Source: an uncultured Brachyspira sp. (GTDB taxonomy: Bacteria > Spirochaetota > Brachyspiria > Brachyspirales > Brachyspiraceae). Taken from it: 64,000 bases of DNA. The notes beneath the pieces are model-generated. The model did no database searches. It was given only the letters and a program-made list of their open reading frames with translations, and was not told the origin of the DNA. The translations under genes were made by a program, and so were the position numbers. Positions within the stretch are counted from its first letter, which is position 1, and each line of letters opens with the position of its first letter. Below are positions 18,619 to 28,046 of the stretch, one piece after another. The stretch is from positions 1 through 64,000 of the forward strand of contig NZ_CAJUPR010000007.1 of assembly GCF_910588665.1 (NCBI RefSeq), in the 5' to 3' direction.

Positions 18619-19081
18619 TTATCTATCATATTTTATAGGTCTTTCTCCAGATTTGAATATATTTCCTTCTCTGGCTAAGTTAAAAATGCTAATTCAATAT
18701 CCTCTGTAATCTTTGAAATTCAGGAAGATTTACCATTTCGCCTATAGTGCATAATGTATTTGTACTGCAAATAATTTTATATTCAGCATTATTAAAATAT
18801 GATATTGCAGATGCGGTTCCTGTTGCAGTGCATACAACTCCTTAGAATGCTGATAATTTTCCTAATATGCTTGCATTATTGCTATTAAATTTGATATAAC
18901 TAATGCTCTGTATAATTTATCTTCAGGTGCATTCATAGTATGAATAATATATTATTACAGGTACGGATACGGTTATTCCCTGATTGCCATGCCCTGAATT
19001 AGTTATTATGGGCATAGTACAGTCTTTCATTGGTATATCTATATAATTACTGTATAATTTTTTGTACATTAAATTTGCCAT
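18619..19081 (-). pseudogene. Decayed L-cysteine desulfidase-like (UPF0597) gene
   Basis: Minus-strand translation from about 19081 gives the family's hallmark segment MPIITNSGHGNQGITVSVPV, equivalent to the SNSGSGNQGI motif of UPF0597/CyuA (YhaM) proteins. After a frameshift the text continues APEDKLYRALVISNLIAI, then an in-frame stop after ILGKLSAF, then GVVCTATGTASAISYF. A last frameshift gives a C-terminal piece (ITEDIELA, then FNLAREG) ending at 18619. At least two frameshifts, a stop, a large internal deletion and a missing N-terminal half show it is dead. Intact members desulfurate L-cysteine to pyruvate or are serine-dehydratase-like. The family call is from motif memory. Confidence 0.6.
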
Positions 19082-19292
19082 ATTAAATCATGATGATGAA
19101 TATTATATTATTGTTTTTTATCATAATTAACATTTTCTAAAATTATTTATTTTAGTTTTAATAAAAATTTACGATTTATTATTTTAGTTAATTATAAAAA
19201 TATCATTTTTTTATAATTAGCTTATTTTATACTATTGATTTTTTTTTATTTTATGATATTTATAACAGATAATTTTTGAGAGATTAATTATT
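19082..19292. other. AT-rich gap upstream of galactokinase-like gene
   Basis: I see only AT-rich sequence with T-runs. It must include the promoter of the plus-strand gene at 19293, but no clear hexamer pair stands out. Confidence 0.4.
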
Positions 19293-20471
19293 ATGATACC
19301 TAGATTACATTTAAAAATAGTGGCAAGATTTAGAGAAGTTTTCGGACATAAAGGGGATACAAAGCTTTATTTTGCTTCAGGAAGAGTTACAGTTATAGGG
19401 GAGCTTATAGATTATTCTGGAGGAGATACTATAACTTCAGCTGTAGACAGGGGCACATATATGGTAGCTAGAAAAAGACCTGATAATAAAGTTAATATAT
19501 ATGCTCATTCTTTTAAGTCTAGAAAAAGTTTTACATTAGATGATTTGGAGAAAAATAAAGAAGATGAATGGGCTGTTTATTTTAAGGGTGTATTTTCAGT
19601 CATTTTAGAAAAAGAATATAAAATACATGGAATGGATATATTTGTATATACGGATCTTCCTTTTAATACTTCCTTAGCGTCTTCCAGCTCTTTATGCGTA
19701 TGCTTAACTCATGCCGTATTGGATATAAATAATATAAAAGATGTGGAGCCTATAGAGATGGCTAAACTTTCTTATGAGGGAGAAACAAAATATGCATCTC
19801 ATAGAACATCTCTAAGCGATCATGCTGCCATATTTATGTCTAAAGAAAATAATTTATTTCTATTTAATATGAAAAAACTTGAATATGAATATTTTGATTT
19901 TAATTTAGGCGATTATTGTATGGCTGTTGTAAACAGTAATAAAAAAAGAACTTCAAGTGACAGCGAATATAATGCAAGAAAAAGAGAATGTGAAAATGCA
20001 TTGAGAAAACTTAAGGATAAAAAACCTAATTTAAAGTTATTATCCGATTTAAAGCCTAAAGATGCAGATTTTATTAAAGAAACTTTACAAAATAAGGAAC
20101 AGAGAAGGGCTTTATATGTTTGCGACGAACAGAATAGAGTTAATCAGGCTGTTAAAGCTGTAAAAAAAGGTTCCGTTAAAGATTTGGCTAATTTAATACT
20201 TAAAACTCATGACGGATTAAGTAAATTATATGAGGTTTCAACTGCAGAGCTGGATATATTAGTTGAAGAGGCTATGAATATGGACGGAGTTCTAGGGGCA
20301 AGAATGATAGGAACAGGTTTCGGAGGAGGCGTTTTAATGTTCCTCAAAAAGACCGAAGTTGAAAATGTTATAGAAAATTTATACTCTCATTATAAAGAAA
20401 GAACTAGGAGAGATGCAGATGTTTATATATTAAAATTGTCAGACGGCATTAGAATTTTACCTACGGAATAA
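19293..20471 (+). CDS. galK: Galactokinase-like GHMP kinase
   Basis: GHMP-family sugar kinase of 392 residues, the normal size for galactokinase, which phosphorylates galactose at C1 for the Leloir pathway. The N-terminal signature appears as GRVTVIGELIDYSGG (about 29-43), the ATP loop as LPFNTSLASSSSLCV (about 118-132), and the C-terminal GARMIGTGFGGGVLMF (about 340-355). A catalytic Asp candidate lies in TSLSDHAAIF. The usual GEHTDY is GELIDY here, so the sugar-contacting His is Leu; galactose as substrate is therefore less certain. No galT or galE is adjacent. Confidence 0.75.
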   Translation: MIPRLHLKIVARFREVFGHKGDTKLYFASGRVTVIGELIDYSGGDTITSAVDRGTYMVARKRPDNKVNIYAHSFKSRKSFTLDDLEKNKEDEWAVYFKGVFSVILEKEYKIHGMDIFVYTDLPFNTSLASSSSLCVCLTHAVLDINNIKDVEPIEMAKLSYEGETKYASHRTSLSDHAAIFMSKENNLFLFNMKKLEYEYFDFNLGDYCMAVVNSNKKRTSSDSEYNARKRECENALRKLKDKKPNLKLLSDLKPKDADFIKETLQNKEQRRALYVCDEQNRVNQAVKAVKKGSVKDLANLILKTHDGLSKLYEVSTAELDILVEEAMNMDGVLGARMIGTGFGGGVLMFLKKTEVENVIENLYSHYKERTRRDADVYILKLSDGIRILPTE

Positions 20472-20599
20472 TGAATTTTAAAATATTTTAATTAATAAAA
20501 TAGAAATTAATATAAATAAAGTTTTATTTTTTATATTGCTGGTAAATATTAGTAAATAAGTTTATAATCGTATATGCGAGTTAAAAATAGGGACATTTT

Positions 20600-21704
20600 A
20601 TGACATTATCAGAAATTAAAATTATTGTATCAAACATTAAAGAACAATCGGAAATATTAAGGGGGTATCTTTGACCCTGATTCAATTTATAAAAGGGTTA
20701 AGGAGATAGATGAAATATCCTCTAAAAATGATTTTTGGAATGATAATATATCAGCTCAAAAACTTATGAAAGAAAGAATGCTTCTTTTAGATAAAATAGA
20801 TCCTATAGATGCTTTGATAAAAAATTCTAATAATATTTATGAGCTTGCTGAAATGTCTATAGAATCCAATGATACGGAAATGGAACATGAATTGGAGCAT
20901 GAGTGTTTGGAATTGCAGAAAGTTTTTAATGAGCTTGAAACTAAGAATCTGTTTTCAGGAGAGTTTGACAGCAAGAATGCATATTTAACTTTGAATGCGG
21001 GAGCAGGAGGAACTGAAAGCTGTGATTGGGCTTCTATGCTTTCAAGAATGTATGTAAGATTCTGTGAAAGACATGGTTTTACTGTAGAAATAACAGATGA
21101 GCTTCCTGGAGATGAGGCAGGTATAAAGCAGATAAGTTTTTATGTTCAGGGTCTTTATGCATACGGTTATTTACGCTCCGAGATAGGAGTTCATAGATTG
21201 GTGAGAATATCGCCTTTTGATGCTAATGCTAAAAGACATACATCCTTTGTGGCTGTAAGCGTTATGCCCGATATAGACGAAGATATTGAAATAGAAATAA
21301 ATCCCGCAGATTTGAGAATAGACACATACAGAGCTTCTGGAGCTGGCGGACAGCATGTTAATAAAACTTCATCTGCAATAAGAATAACGCATATACCTAC
21401 TAATATAGTTGTCCAATGTCAGGCGGAAAGAAGTCAGCATAATAATAAAGATATGGCTATGAAAATGCTTAAGGCTAAACTTTATCAGCTTGAAAAGGAT
21501 AAGCTTGATAAAGAAAAGCAGAAGATAGCTGGAGAAAAAACGGATATAGCTTGGGGCAATCAAATAAGAAGCTATGTTTTTCAGCCTTATCAAATGGTTA
21601 AAGATTTAAGAACTGGATATGAAAGCGGAAATATGAATTCTGTTATGGACGGTAATATAGATGAGTTTATATCTGCGTATCTTAAAATGCAGATAAAAAA
21701 ATAG
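20600..21704 (+). CDS. prfB: Peptide chain release factor 2, programmed +1 frameshift
   Basis: RF2 releases peptides at UGA and UAA codons. The reading frame opens at 20600 (AGGGA six bases upstream) and runs 24 codons to an in-frame TGA at 20672-20674. The sequence AAGGGGGTATCTTTGAC is the classic autoregulatory slip site: an internal Shine-Dalgarno (AGGGGG) three bases before CTT-TGA-C. Reading resumes in +1 from 20673 (Asp-Pro-Asp) to 21704, giving about 367 residues. SPF (stop recognition, RISPFDANAKRHTSF) and GGQ (GAGGQHVNKTSSA) are both present. The joined coding sequence is 20600-20671 plus 20673-21704. Confidence 0.95.
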
Positions 21705-21852
21705 CATATTTCAATCTGTTAAAAATAATCTTATTTTATTATTCTAATATGTAAAAAGTTTGTTGTATAAAAACAAAAATTTTTATATTTATTCTATTTA
21801 CTTTTTCCGACATATATTGTATTATGTCTAAAATAAAAAAATGGAGAAAATT

Positions 21853-22416
21853 ATGTTAAAAAAGATTACTTTTGTATGTGTAATGATAGCTGTTTTAGCG
21901 ATTGCTGTCCCTAAAAAAGCCGATGCCGCTTATGCTGACGGTGCATCAATAGGAGTTTCATTATTCGGCGGATATCCGAATTCAGGTTTAACTTTACTGG
22001 GACAATTTAAAGGCGTTCCTTTAATGTTTGGTATTGGTTTAAATGCGGGATTTTTCGGAAATTCATATTTCGGTGTCGGACTTACTATGGATTGGTGGGG
22101 ATATAAAACTCTTTTAGGCAAAGCGGGAGCATCAGATGTTCATTTTTATGTAGGACCGGGACTTGCCGCTTCGGTAGGATTTGGAAGCAATTATTGGACT
22201 GTATCTGCAGGTTTAAGAGTTCCTTTAGGATTCTCTTTTTTAATTAAGCAGAAATGGGAGATTTTCTTAGAGCCTGCTCCTATTTTAAATGTGCTTCATG
22301 CCGATACCGACGGAATCAGCATATTGGGGATTAATATTGCTAAAGGTGGCGGAGGTTTTTATATAGGTAATTTATTAAGCATATCTTTCCAATTCGGATT
22401 TAGATATTGGTTCTGA
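21853..22416 (+). CDS. Small outer-membrane beta-barrel protein A
   Basis: The 187-residue product has a signal peptide (MLKKITFVCVMIAVLAIAV, cleavage near ADA-AYA) and alternating beta strands rich in Gly and aromatic residues, ending FGFRYWF; a terminal Phe is the usual outer-membrane insertion signal. It resembles spirochaete DUF3996-type eight-strand barrels (Borrelia BAPKO_0422-like), a call made from pattern. GGAG six bases before the ATG at 21853 decides the start over the ATG four codons earlier. A paralogue follows 127 bases downstream, separated by a terminator. Confidence 0.65.
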   Translation: MLKKITFVCVMIAVLAIAVPKKADAAYADGASIGVSLFGGYPNSGLTLLGQFKGVPLMFGIGLNAGFFGNSYFGVGLTMDWWGYKTLLGKAGASDVHFYVGPGLAASVGFGSNYWTVSAGLRVPLGFSFLIKQKWEIFLEPAPILNVLHADTDGISILGINIAKGGGGFYIGNLLSISFQFGFRYWF

Positions 22417-22439
22417 TTTATAATTTTTATAGTATTTAT

Positions 22440-22468
22440 GCCTAGCTATTTATTAGCTGGGCTTTTTA
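22440..22468 (+). terminator. Intrinsic terminator between barrel paralogues
   Basis: An 8-bp stem (GCCTAGCT with AGCTGGGC, one G-T pair) and a seven-base loop are followed by CTTTTTACTTTT. It lies 24 bases after the first barrel gene. Confidence 0.8.
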
Positions 22469-22543
22469 CTTTTATAATAATTTCTTTACTTTTTTATATT
22501 ATTTTTTATATTTATATAAAATACTAATTAGGTTTTTATTTTT

Positions 22544-23116
22544 ATGTTTAAAAGAATGGCGATATACAGTTTTTTTTTAACTATTCTGATTTTTGTTTTT
22601 TCTATATCATCTAAATTGTATGCCAATTATCCAAACGGCTCTGCTGGAGGATTTTTTTTAAGATTTAGTTTTCCAAGTCAGGCATCTTTAGGGGTTACAG
22701 GAAAAATTGAGAATATTCCATTAATGTTTGGGGCAATATTTAATATAGGCATATCTTCTAAAGGCTGGGCTTGGTTTGGTTTAAGTGCAAGCGCAGATTG
22801 GTGGGCTTTAAAATACAGAATAGGAAGGGTAGGCAGATCTGATATAAGGCTTTATTTCGGACCGGGAGGAGAGTTTATAGCTGAGTTTGGAAATAATTAT
22901 TGGAATTTAGGCTTAGGTTTCAGACTTCCTTTAGGTATTTCTTTTATAATTGATAGGGATTGGGAAATATTTCTGCAAGCGGCTCCTGGTCTTAATGTAA
23001 TAGCCTTTGGAAATGAAGGTTTCGGAACTTTCGGCTGGTATCCTAGTCATACAGGCTGGACTTTTTCTAAATTCTTCAGATTCTCAGGTGATATAGGATT
23101 TAGATACTGGTTTTAA
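22544..23116 (+). CDS. Small outer-membrane beta-barrel protein B
   Basis: The 190-residue paralogue of the preceding barrel shares the order PLMFG, SADWWALKY, YFGPG, NNYWNLGLGFRLPLGISF, WEIFLQAAPGLNV and the terminal GFRYWF. Residues 1-28 form a signal peptide ending near KLYA-NYP. Both copies keep the same strand spacing, so they arose by tandem duplication and then diverged. Each has its own upstream gap and the first is terminated, so they are probably transcribed separately. Function unknown. Confidence 0.65.
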   Translation: MFKRMAIYSFFLTILIFVFSISSKLYANYPNGSAGGFFLRFSFPSQASLGVTGKIENIPLMFGAIFNIGISSKGWAWFGLSASADWWALKYRIGRVGRSDIRLYFGPGGEFIAEFGNNYWNLGLGFRLPLGISFIIDRDWEIFLQAAPGLNVIAFGNEGFGTFGWYPSHTGWTFSKFFRFSGDIGFRYWF

Positions 23117-23140
23117 TAAATTTTTTATATAAATATAAAG

Positions 23141-23695
23141 TTAGATTTTATTTTTTCCTTTTACCAGAGGTATATAATCAAAGAATGAATATATAGTTAT
23201 TATTGTAACCGCTAATAAACTAAAGTATATTATTGTGTCATAAGGAAGAACTGCGGAAGTATGTTTTAATATTTTTATAATAAATATTATAATAACTGCA
23301 GCCGCTCTGGAAGCGGTTTTTAATTTACCGCTGAACTTAGCTGCAACTGCAAATCCTCTAAGTCCTCCTAGGATTCTTATAAACATTGAAAACATATCTC
23401 TGTAGAGCGAAATTATATACATCCATATAGGCATAGAACCTTCATATAAAAATATTGTAAACATCGTTATATGAAATACTGTATCTGCAAACGGATCTAA
23501 AACCTTTCCTAAATCGCTTACCAAATTTAATTTTCTTGCTACAGCTCCGTCTAAAGCATCTGTTATTTCAAGTGCTATAAGAAATATTAATGCCAATACG
23601 GAACTTATTATAGAATTATAAAAATATAAGAATATAACAAGCGGAGATAAAACTATTCTGCTGATGCTTAATAAATTAGGTATATGCTTTTTCAT
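23141..23695 (-). CDS. pgsA: Phosphatidylglycerophosphate synthase
   Basis: PgsA transfers glycerol-3-phosphate onto CDP-diacylglycerol, the first committed step to phosphatidylglycerol in the inner membrane. The CDP-alcohol phosphotransferase motif is complete: DALDGAVARKLN followed by GKVLDPFADT (residues about 48-74), with all the conserved Asp residues. Several membrane helices follow. The length of 184 residues is normal. CDP-alcohol substrate cannot be proven from sequence, but PgsA is the usual identity. Confidence 0.85.
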   Translation of the reverse strand: MKKHIPNLLSISRIVLSPLVIFLYFYNSIISSVLALIFLIALEITDALDGAVARKLNLVSDLGKVLDPFADTVFHITMFTIFLYEGSMPIWMYIISLYRDMFSMFIRILGGLRGFAVAAKFSGKLKTASRAAAVIIIFIIKILKHTSAVLPYDTIIYFSLLAVTIITIYSFFDYIPLVKGKNKI

Positions 23696-23725
23696 AAATT
23701 AACTTCCTTTTAATTGTAAAAAGTT

Positions 23726-24727
23726 TTATCTAAAGTTATTTTCATCTAATCTTATGCTTTCTTCAGCCATGTTATTTTCTTCCGTATAATCATTTTCCGT
23801 TTTTATATAGTAGTTTTTATCCCGCATAGCTGCATTATATATTGAATAGTCCGCTTCGTATATCATTCCGTTTTCAGGTTTTACATATACTCTGTTATCA
23901 TCATTATCATATACTATTTCATAAGTTTTTTTAGTATTGTCTTCCATATATATTGTAATTACAGCATCAGGTATTCTGAATAATCTTTCTAAATATCTTA
24001 TAGTGTTATTATCATATACAAACCCCGCTGCTTTAATTAAAGATAATGCTTCAAAATCTCTATAAGCTTTATCCAAATTAATTTCACCATCTATGCCGTC
24101 AACAGTCCAATTTGTTCTATTTGATTTTCTTATAGTATTTGTATAATCTATTATGCTGCTTTCAGTTCTTATAACCGAATCTATATATACAGGTTTGTCA
24201 AATATTTGCTTGTCTCTCAGCATATCAATGCTTTTCTTTAATGCCTCTATATATATAAGCTCAACACTGAAGTATTCATCATTATATTTAACATAATACT
24301 TTTCTTCATCTGGAGTTTTATTTCCTATAAATATTTTATATTCTTTATCTCCTTCCCATACGCTGAACTCATTGCTTGAATTATCAAATCCGAACGATTC
24401 AGATTCTATCAGGTTTGTTATTATCATATCAATATTAAGAGTATTAAAGTTTTTAACATTTGCAAATGCTTCCATCTGATCTATTTTATAATCATTAGAA
24501 GGCGATATAATTTTCCAAGCTTCATTAATTTTTTCTACTATTATAGGTTCTTTATCATATTTTAATTCATATTTTGTAACATTTGTTTCATTAAGCTCAA
24601 AAATTTGTTTTCTAGGCTTATTAGCTTCTATCTGCATGCGTTTTTGTTTTGTAGTTAAAAAAGCTGTTACGCTTATTAAAGCTAAAACCGCAAGTAAAAT
24701 TATAATTTTTGTAATATTCTTATTCAT
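23726..24727 (-). CDS. DUF4340-type membrane-anchored protein
   Basis: The 333-residue protein has one N-terminal membrane helix (about 6-26) and a long exported beta-rich part with the DUF4340 pattern: TKYELKYDKEPIIVEKINEA and WKIISP early, and FSVWEGDKEYKIFIGNKTPD midway, then paired repeats of the same fold. DUF4340 proteins accompany gliding-type ABC transporters, as here: the permease and ATPase genes are directly upstream on the same strand. Substrate unknown. The end is polar and acidic. Confidence 0.65.
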   Translation of the reverse strand: MNKNITKIIILLAVLALISVTAFLTTKQKRMQIEANKPRKQIFELNETNVTKYELKYDKEPIIVEKINEAWKIISPSNDYKIDQMEAFANVKNFNTLNIDMIITNLIESESFGFDNSSNEFSVWEGDKEYKIFIGNKTPDEEKYYVKYNDEYFSVELIYIEALKKSIDMLRDKQIFDKPVYIDSVIRTESSIIDYTNTIRKSNRTNWTVDGIDGEINLDKAYRDFEALSLIKAAGFVYDNNTIRYLERLFRIPDAVITIYMEDNTKKTYEIVYDNDDNRVYVKPENGMIYEADYSIYNAAMRDKNYYIKTENDYTEENNMAEESIRLDENNFR

Positions 24728-24748
24728 TTTTATTTATCCTATTCATTA

Positions 24749-25492
24749 TTATTTTTTATTTTCAAGCATAATATTTGCTAAATATAAAAATATTGCGGTA
24801 ACTGATAAGAAGTATATAATATCTCTTAAATCAAGCACTCCTCTTGCGGTATTTGCAAAATGATAATCTCCGCTTATAACTTCTATAATATTGGCTGATG
24901 CTGGAAGAAGCAGAGCTATATGTCTTAGAAACATATTTAATGATATCATAATGGCAAGTCCTACTATTAATGCAATTATTTGATTTTTAGTTGCAGATGA
25001 TGCAAATATTCCAATGGAGCATAATTCTGCTATAAGAAATACGCTTCCTATATACCCTGCTATTACAGGACCTATATCTAATCTGCCTAGAAAAGTTAAT
25101 GTTATAGGGTAGAGTATTGTGGGAACTAATGCAAAAAGCATGAATATAACCGCCGAAAAAAATTTTCCTAATATGATTTCAAAAGCAGATACGGATTGTG
25201 TTATTATAAGTTCATAAGAACCGCTTGAAAATTCACTTGATAATGAACCCATTGTTATAGGCGGAATTGTAAGAGAAAGTATTATGGGCAGAATACTGAA
25301 AAAATCCTGCATATCGTTTTGCTGAAGTATAAAAAATCTTGAGAAAAAATACACTCCGCTTACTATTAAAAATATAGCCGAAAATATATACGCTATTGGA
25401 GAAAAGAAAATATGTCTTAATTCTTTTTTTAATATGATATTAGATTTTCTTATGGTTTTATTTATTTTTTTCAATGAAAAAATATTTTCCAT
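24749..25492 (-). CDS. ABC-2 type permease, GldF-like
   Basis: The 247-residue protein has six hydrophobic segments and the ABC-2 permease layout: an N-terminal cytoplasmic helix (KKELRHIFFSPIAYIFSAIF), then a conserved SSEFSSGSYELIITQSVS segment typical of GldF/NosY-like permeases. It is one base from the upstream ATPase gene and 21 bases from the DUF4340 gene, so the three form one export system. A GldG-type partner, which usually lies between permease and DUF4340 protein, is absent. Confidence 0.8.
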   Translation of the reverse strand: MENIFSLKKINKTIRKSNIILKKELRHIFFSPIAYIFSAIFLIVSGVYFFSRFFILQQNDMQDFFSILPIILSLTIPPITMGSLSSEFSSGSYELIITQSVSAFEIILGKFFSAVIFMLFALVPTILYPITLTFLGRLDIGPVIAGYIGSVFLIAELCSIGIFASSATKNQIIALIVGLAIMISLNMFLRHIALLLPASANIIEVISGDYHFANTARGVLDLRDIIYFLSVTAIFLYLANIMLENKK

Positions 25493-26440
25493 TTATTTAT
25501 CTCCTTTTGTTAATGTATGGAACACCTCTTCCAAATTTTCTCTTTCTTTCATCATTTCATATATTATCCAATCGGTGCTTTTTATAAATGAATAAATTTT
25601 TTCTCTGGGCTCTTCATCATTGGAATATAATGTAATATATTTTAAAGTTTTATTATCTTCTATTTTTATATCATAAATATTTTCTATTTTTTTTAGTTTT
25701 TCTATTATTTTTTTATTATCATCATTGCTTTTTATAGATAATTTTATTCTGGAAGATATTTTATTTTCTTTTCTGTTATTTAAAGTTAAATGCTTAGGGT
25801 GTGCATCAGCAATAACATTGCCTTGATTAATAATTATGGCTCTTGAACAGGAAGCTTCAACTTCGCTTAATATATGCGTTGATATAAGAACAGTTTTTTC
25901 TTTTCCAAGCTCTTTTATTAATTCTCTTATTTCGGCTATTTGATTAGGGTCAAGTCCGTTAGTTGGCTCATCTAATATAAGTATTTTGGGATCATGAATA
26001 ATAGCTCCCGCAATACCTGTGCGCTGTTTATAGCCTTTAGAAAGTTCTCCTATAGATTTTGATATAACCTCTTTTAGGCTGCATGCATTAACCGCATAAT
26101 GAAGTCTTTCATTTAATCTGCTTCTTTCAAGTTCCTGTATTTCAGCCATATAAACAAGATAGTCAAATACGCTCATATCATCATAAAGAGGCGCTGATTC
26201 GGGCAGATATCCTATTATTTTTTTTACTTCTATTTCTTGGTTTAATATGCTTTTTCCGTCTATAACTGCATTTCCGCTTGTGGGGGATAGATAGCAGGTG
26301 AGTATTCTCAAAGTGGTTGATTTTCCTGCTCCGTTTGGTCCTAATATACCCACTATCTCTCCTGCATTTATTTCAAAGCTCACGCCTTTTAAGGCATGAA
26401 AATCTCCGTAATATTTATTTAAATTTTCCACCGATATCAT
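25493..26440 (-). CDS. ABC transporter ATP-binding protein, GldA/NatA-like
   Basis: 315 residues. The Walker A is GILGPNGAGKSTTLRI (about 34-49), the signature is ELSKGYKQRTGIAGA (about 134-148), Walker B is KILILDEPTNGLDPN (about 154-168) and the switch His is STHILSEV. Residues about 225-315 form an extra C-terminal domain as in GldA/NatA subfamilies. It powers the adjoining GldF-like permease. AGGAAA six bases before the ATG fixes the start. It is the first gene of the three-gene ABC operon. Confidence 0.88.
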   Translation of the reverse strand: MISVENLNKYYGDFHALKGVSFEINAGEIVGILGPNGAGKSTTLRILTCYLSPTSGNAVIDGKSILNQEIEVKKIIGYLPESAPLYDDMSVFDYLVYMAEIQELERSRLNERLHYAVNACSLKEVISKSIGELSKGYKQRTGIAGAIIHDPKILILDEPTNGLDPNQIAEIRELIKELGKEKTVLISTHILSEVEASCSRAIIINQGNVIADAHPKHLTLNNRKENKISSRIKLSIKSNDDNKKIIEKLKKIENIYDIKIEDNKTLKYITLYSNDEEPREKIYSFIKSTDWIIYEMMKERENLEEVFHTLTKGDK

Positions 26441-26600
26441 TTTATTTCCTTATCTTGTCAAATAATTTTTAAAAAATTAAAAATACATTTAAATAGAAAA
26501 ACATTATAATATATATAAAGTAAAAAAACAATTATAAAATTATATTAAATAAGTATTAAATTAAAGTTATAAAAAATATTAAAAATATTATATTATTTTC

Positions 26601-26631
26601 TTGACTGTTATTATTTTCATTGTATTATAAT
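26601..26631 (+). promoter_or_regulatory. Sigma-70-type promoter of rnc operon
   Basis: TTGACT (26601-26606) is followed by TATTAT (26623-26628, 16-base spacer) and overlapping TATAAT (26626-26631). The first alignment has the better spacing. It is 27 bases before the rnc ATG. Confidence 0.6.
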
Positions 26632-26657
26632 GCTAATATTTTTAGGCAGAATATATT

Positions 26658-27401
26658 ATGAATGTGGAGAAGATATTAATCGATTGTCAGACGGCTATAA
26701 AATATGAGTTTATAAATAAGTCGTATCTTTTGGAAGCTATAACTCATAGAACTTATGCTAATGAAGCAAAAAATAAAATGAAATATAATCAGAGGCTTGA
26801 GTTTTTGGGGGATTCTGTTCTCTCTCTTATAATATCAGATTATCTGTTTAGAAAATATAAATTCAGCAAAGAGGGGATTTTGTCTAAAATAAAATCTTCT
26901 TTAGTATCTCAGAAAAGTTTGGCTGATATTTCAAAAGAGATGAAACTCGGCGATTTTTTGCTTTTAGGACATGGAGAAGAGACTTCGGGAGGAAGATACA
27001 GAGATAATATGCTTGAAGATTTATTTGAGGCTGTTGTAGGTGCTATATATTTAGATTCAGGTATTACTAATGCCGCAGAGTTTGTTATGCATGCCTATAA
27101 AAAAAAGCTTAATAATTTAGATATAGACAATTTTGATAAAGATTATAAAACAATGTTTCAGGAGATTATACAGAAGAAGCATAAAACAAGTCCTATATAT
27201 AAATTATTTGAATATCATGATAAGGGTAATAATGATATGTTTAAAGCCGAAGTTTATGTTAATGATAAAAATTTTGCTTTAGGTATTGGTAAAAGCAAGA
27301 AAGAGGCTGAAACGGAAGCCGCAAAAAATGCATTGGAAAAAATAAAGCATATAAGCTATACTATAAAAAAAACAGATAAAAAAGGTAAAATTTATGAATA
27401 A
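26658..27401 (+). CDS. rnc: Ribonuclease III
   Basis: RNase III cuts double-stranded RNA, including rRNA precursors. The 247-residue protein has the catalytic signature NQRLEFLGDSVLSL (about 43-56), the second acidic site EDLFEAVVGAIYLD (about 117-130) and a C-terminal dsRNA-binding domain (MFQEIIQKKH to KEAETEAAKNALEKI). Standard length with a short Lys-rich tail. Its stop overlaps the rpe start by eight bases, so the two are translationally coupled. Confidence 0.93.
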   Translation: MNVEKILIDCQTAIKYEFINKSYLLEAITHRTYANEAKNKMKYNQRLEFLGDSVLSLIISDYLFRKYKFSKEGILSKIKSSLVSQKSLADISKEMKLGDFLLLGHGEETSGGRYRDNMLEDLFEAVVGAIYLDSGITNAAEFVMHAYKKKLNNLDIDNFDKDYKTMFQEIIQKKHKTSPIYKLFEYHDKGNNDMFKAEVYVNDKNFALGIGKSKKEAETEAAKNALEKIKHISYTIKKTDKKGKIYE

Positions 27402-28044
27402 AACTCTGATAGCCCCTTCAATACTTACAGCATCTTTTGCAAATTTGGAAGATACTATAAAAGAACTTGAAGAAGCGGGAAGCGATTATCTGCATTTGGA
27501 TATTATGGACGGTGTGTTTGTACCTCAGATTACATTCGGTGCAAAGGTGGTTTCAGATATAAAAAAAATAAGTAAAATTCCTCTTGACATACATCTAATG
27601 ATAATAAATCCTGAAAATCATATTAACGATTTTGCTGAAGCGGGCGCAGACATTATAAGCGTGCATTATGAGGGAAATATACATATTCATAGATTAATTT
27701 ATCAAATAAAATCTCATAATATCAGGGCGGGTATAGTGCTTAATCCTCATACAAGAACCGATGTAATAGAACCCATTATTGATGATATTGATTATCTGCT
27801 TATAATGAGCGTAAATCCCGGATTCGGCGGACAGAAGTTTATAGAATCGTCTGTAAAAAAAATAAAAGAAGCTAAAAAATTAATAGGAAGCAGAGATATA
27901 ATGCTTGCGGTAGACGGAGGAGTTAATCTTAATACATGCGCTAAAGTATCTGAATCAGGAGCTGATTTTTTAATTGCTGGAAGCGCCGTAATTGACAGCA
28001 ATAATAAAAAAGATATTATTAATAAACTTAGAAAAAGGGTATAA
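27394..28044 (+). CDS. rpe: Ribulose-phosphate 3-epimerase
   Basis: Rpe interconverts ribulose-5-phosphate and xylulose-5-phosphate in the pentose phosphate pathway. The 216-residue TIM barrel has the metal-binding segments DYLHLDIMDGVFVPQITFG and IDIHLMI, the NPGFGGQKF phosphate loop (about 138-146), and LAVDGGVN (about 168-175). All catalytic Asp and His residues are in place. It starts within the end of rnc and is followed two bases later by rarD. Confidence 0.93.
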   Translation: MNKTLIAPSILTASFANLEDTIKELEEAGSDYLHLDIMDGVFVPQITFGAKVVSDIKKISKIPLDIHLMIINPENHINDFAEAGADIISVHYEGNIHIHRLIYQIKSHNIRAGIVLNPHTRTDVIEPIIDDIDYLLIMSVNPGFGGQKFIESSVKKIKEAKKLIGSRDIMLAVDGGVNLNTCAKVSESGADFLIAGSAVIDSNNKKDIINKLRKRV

Positions 28045-28046
28045 TT

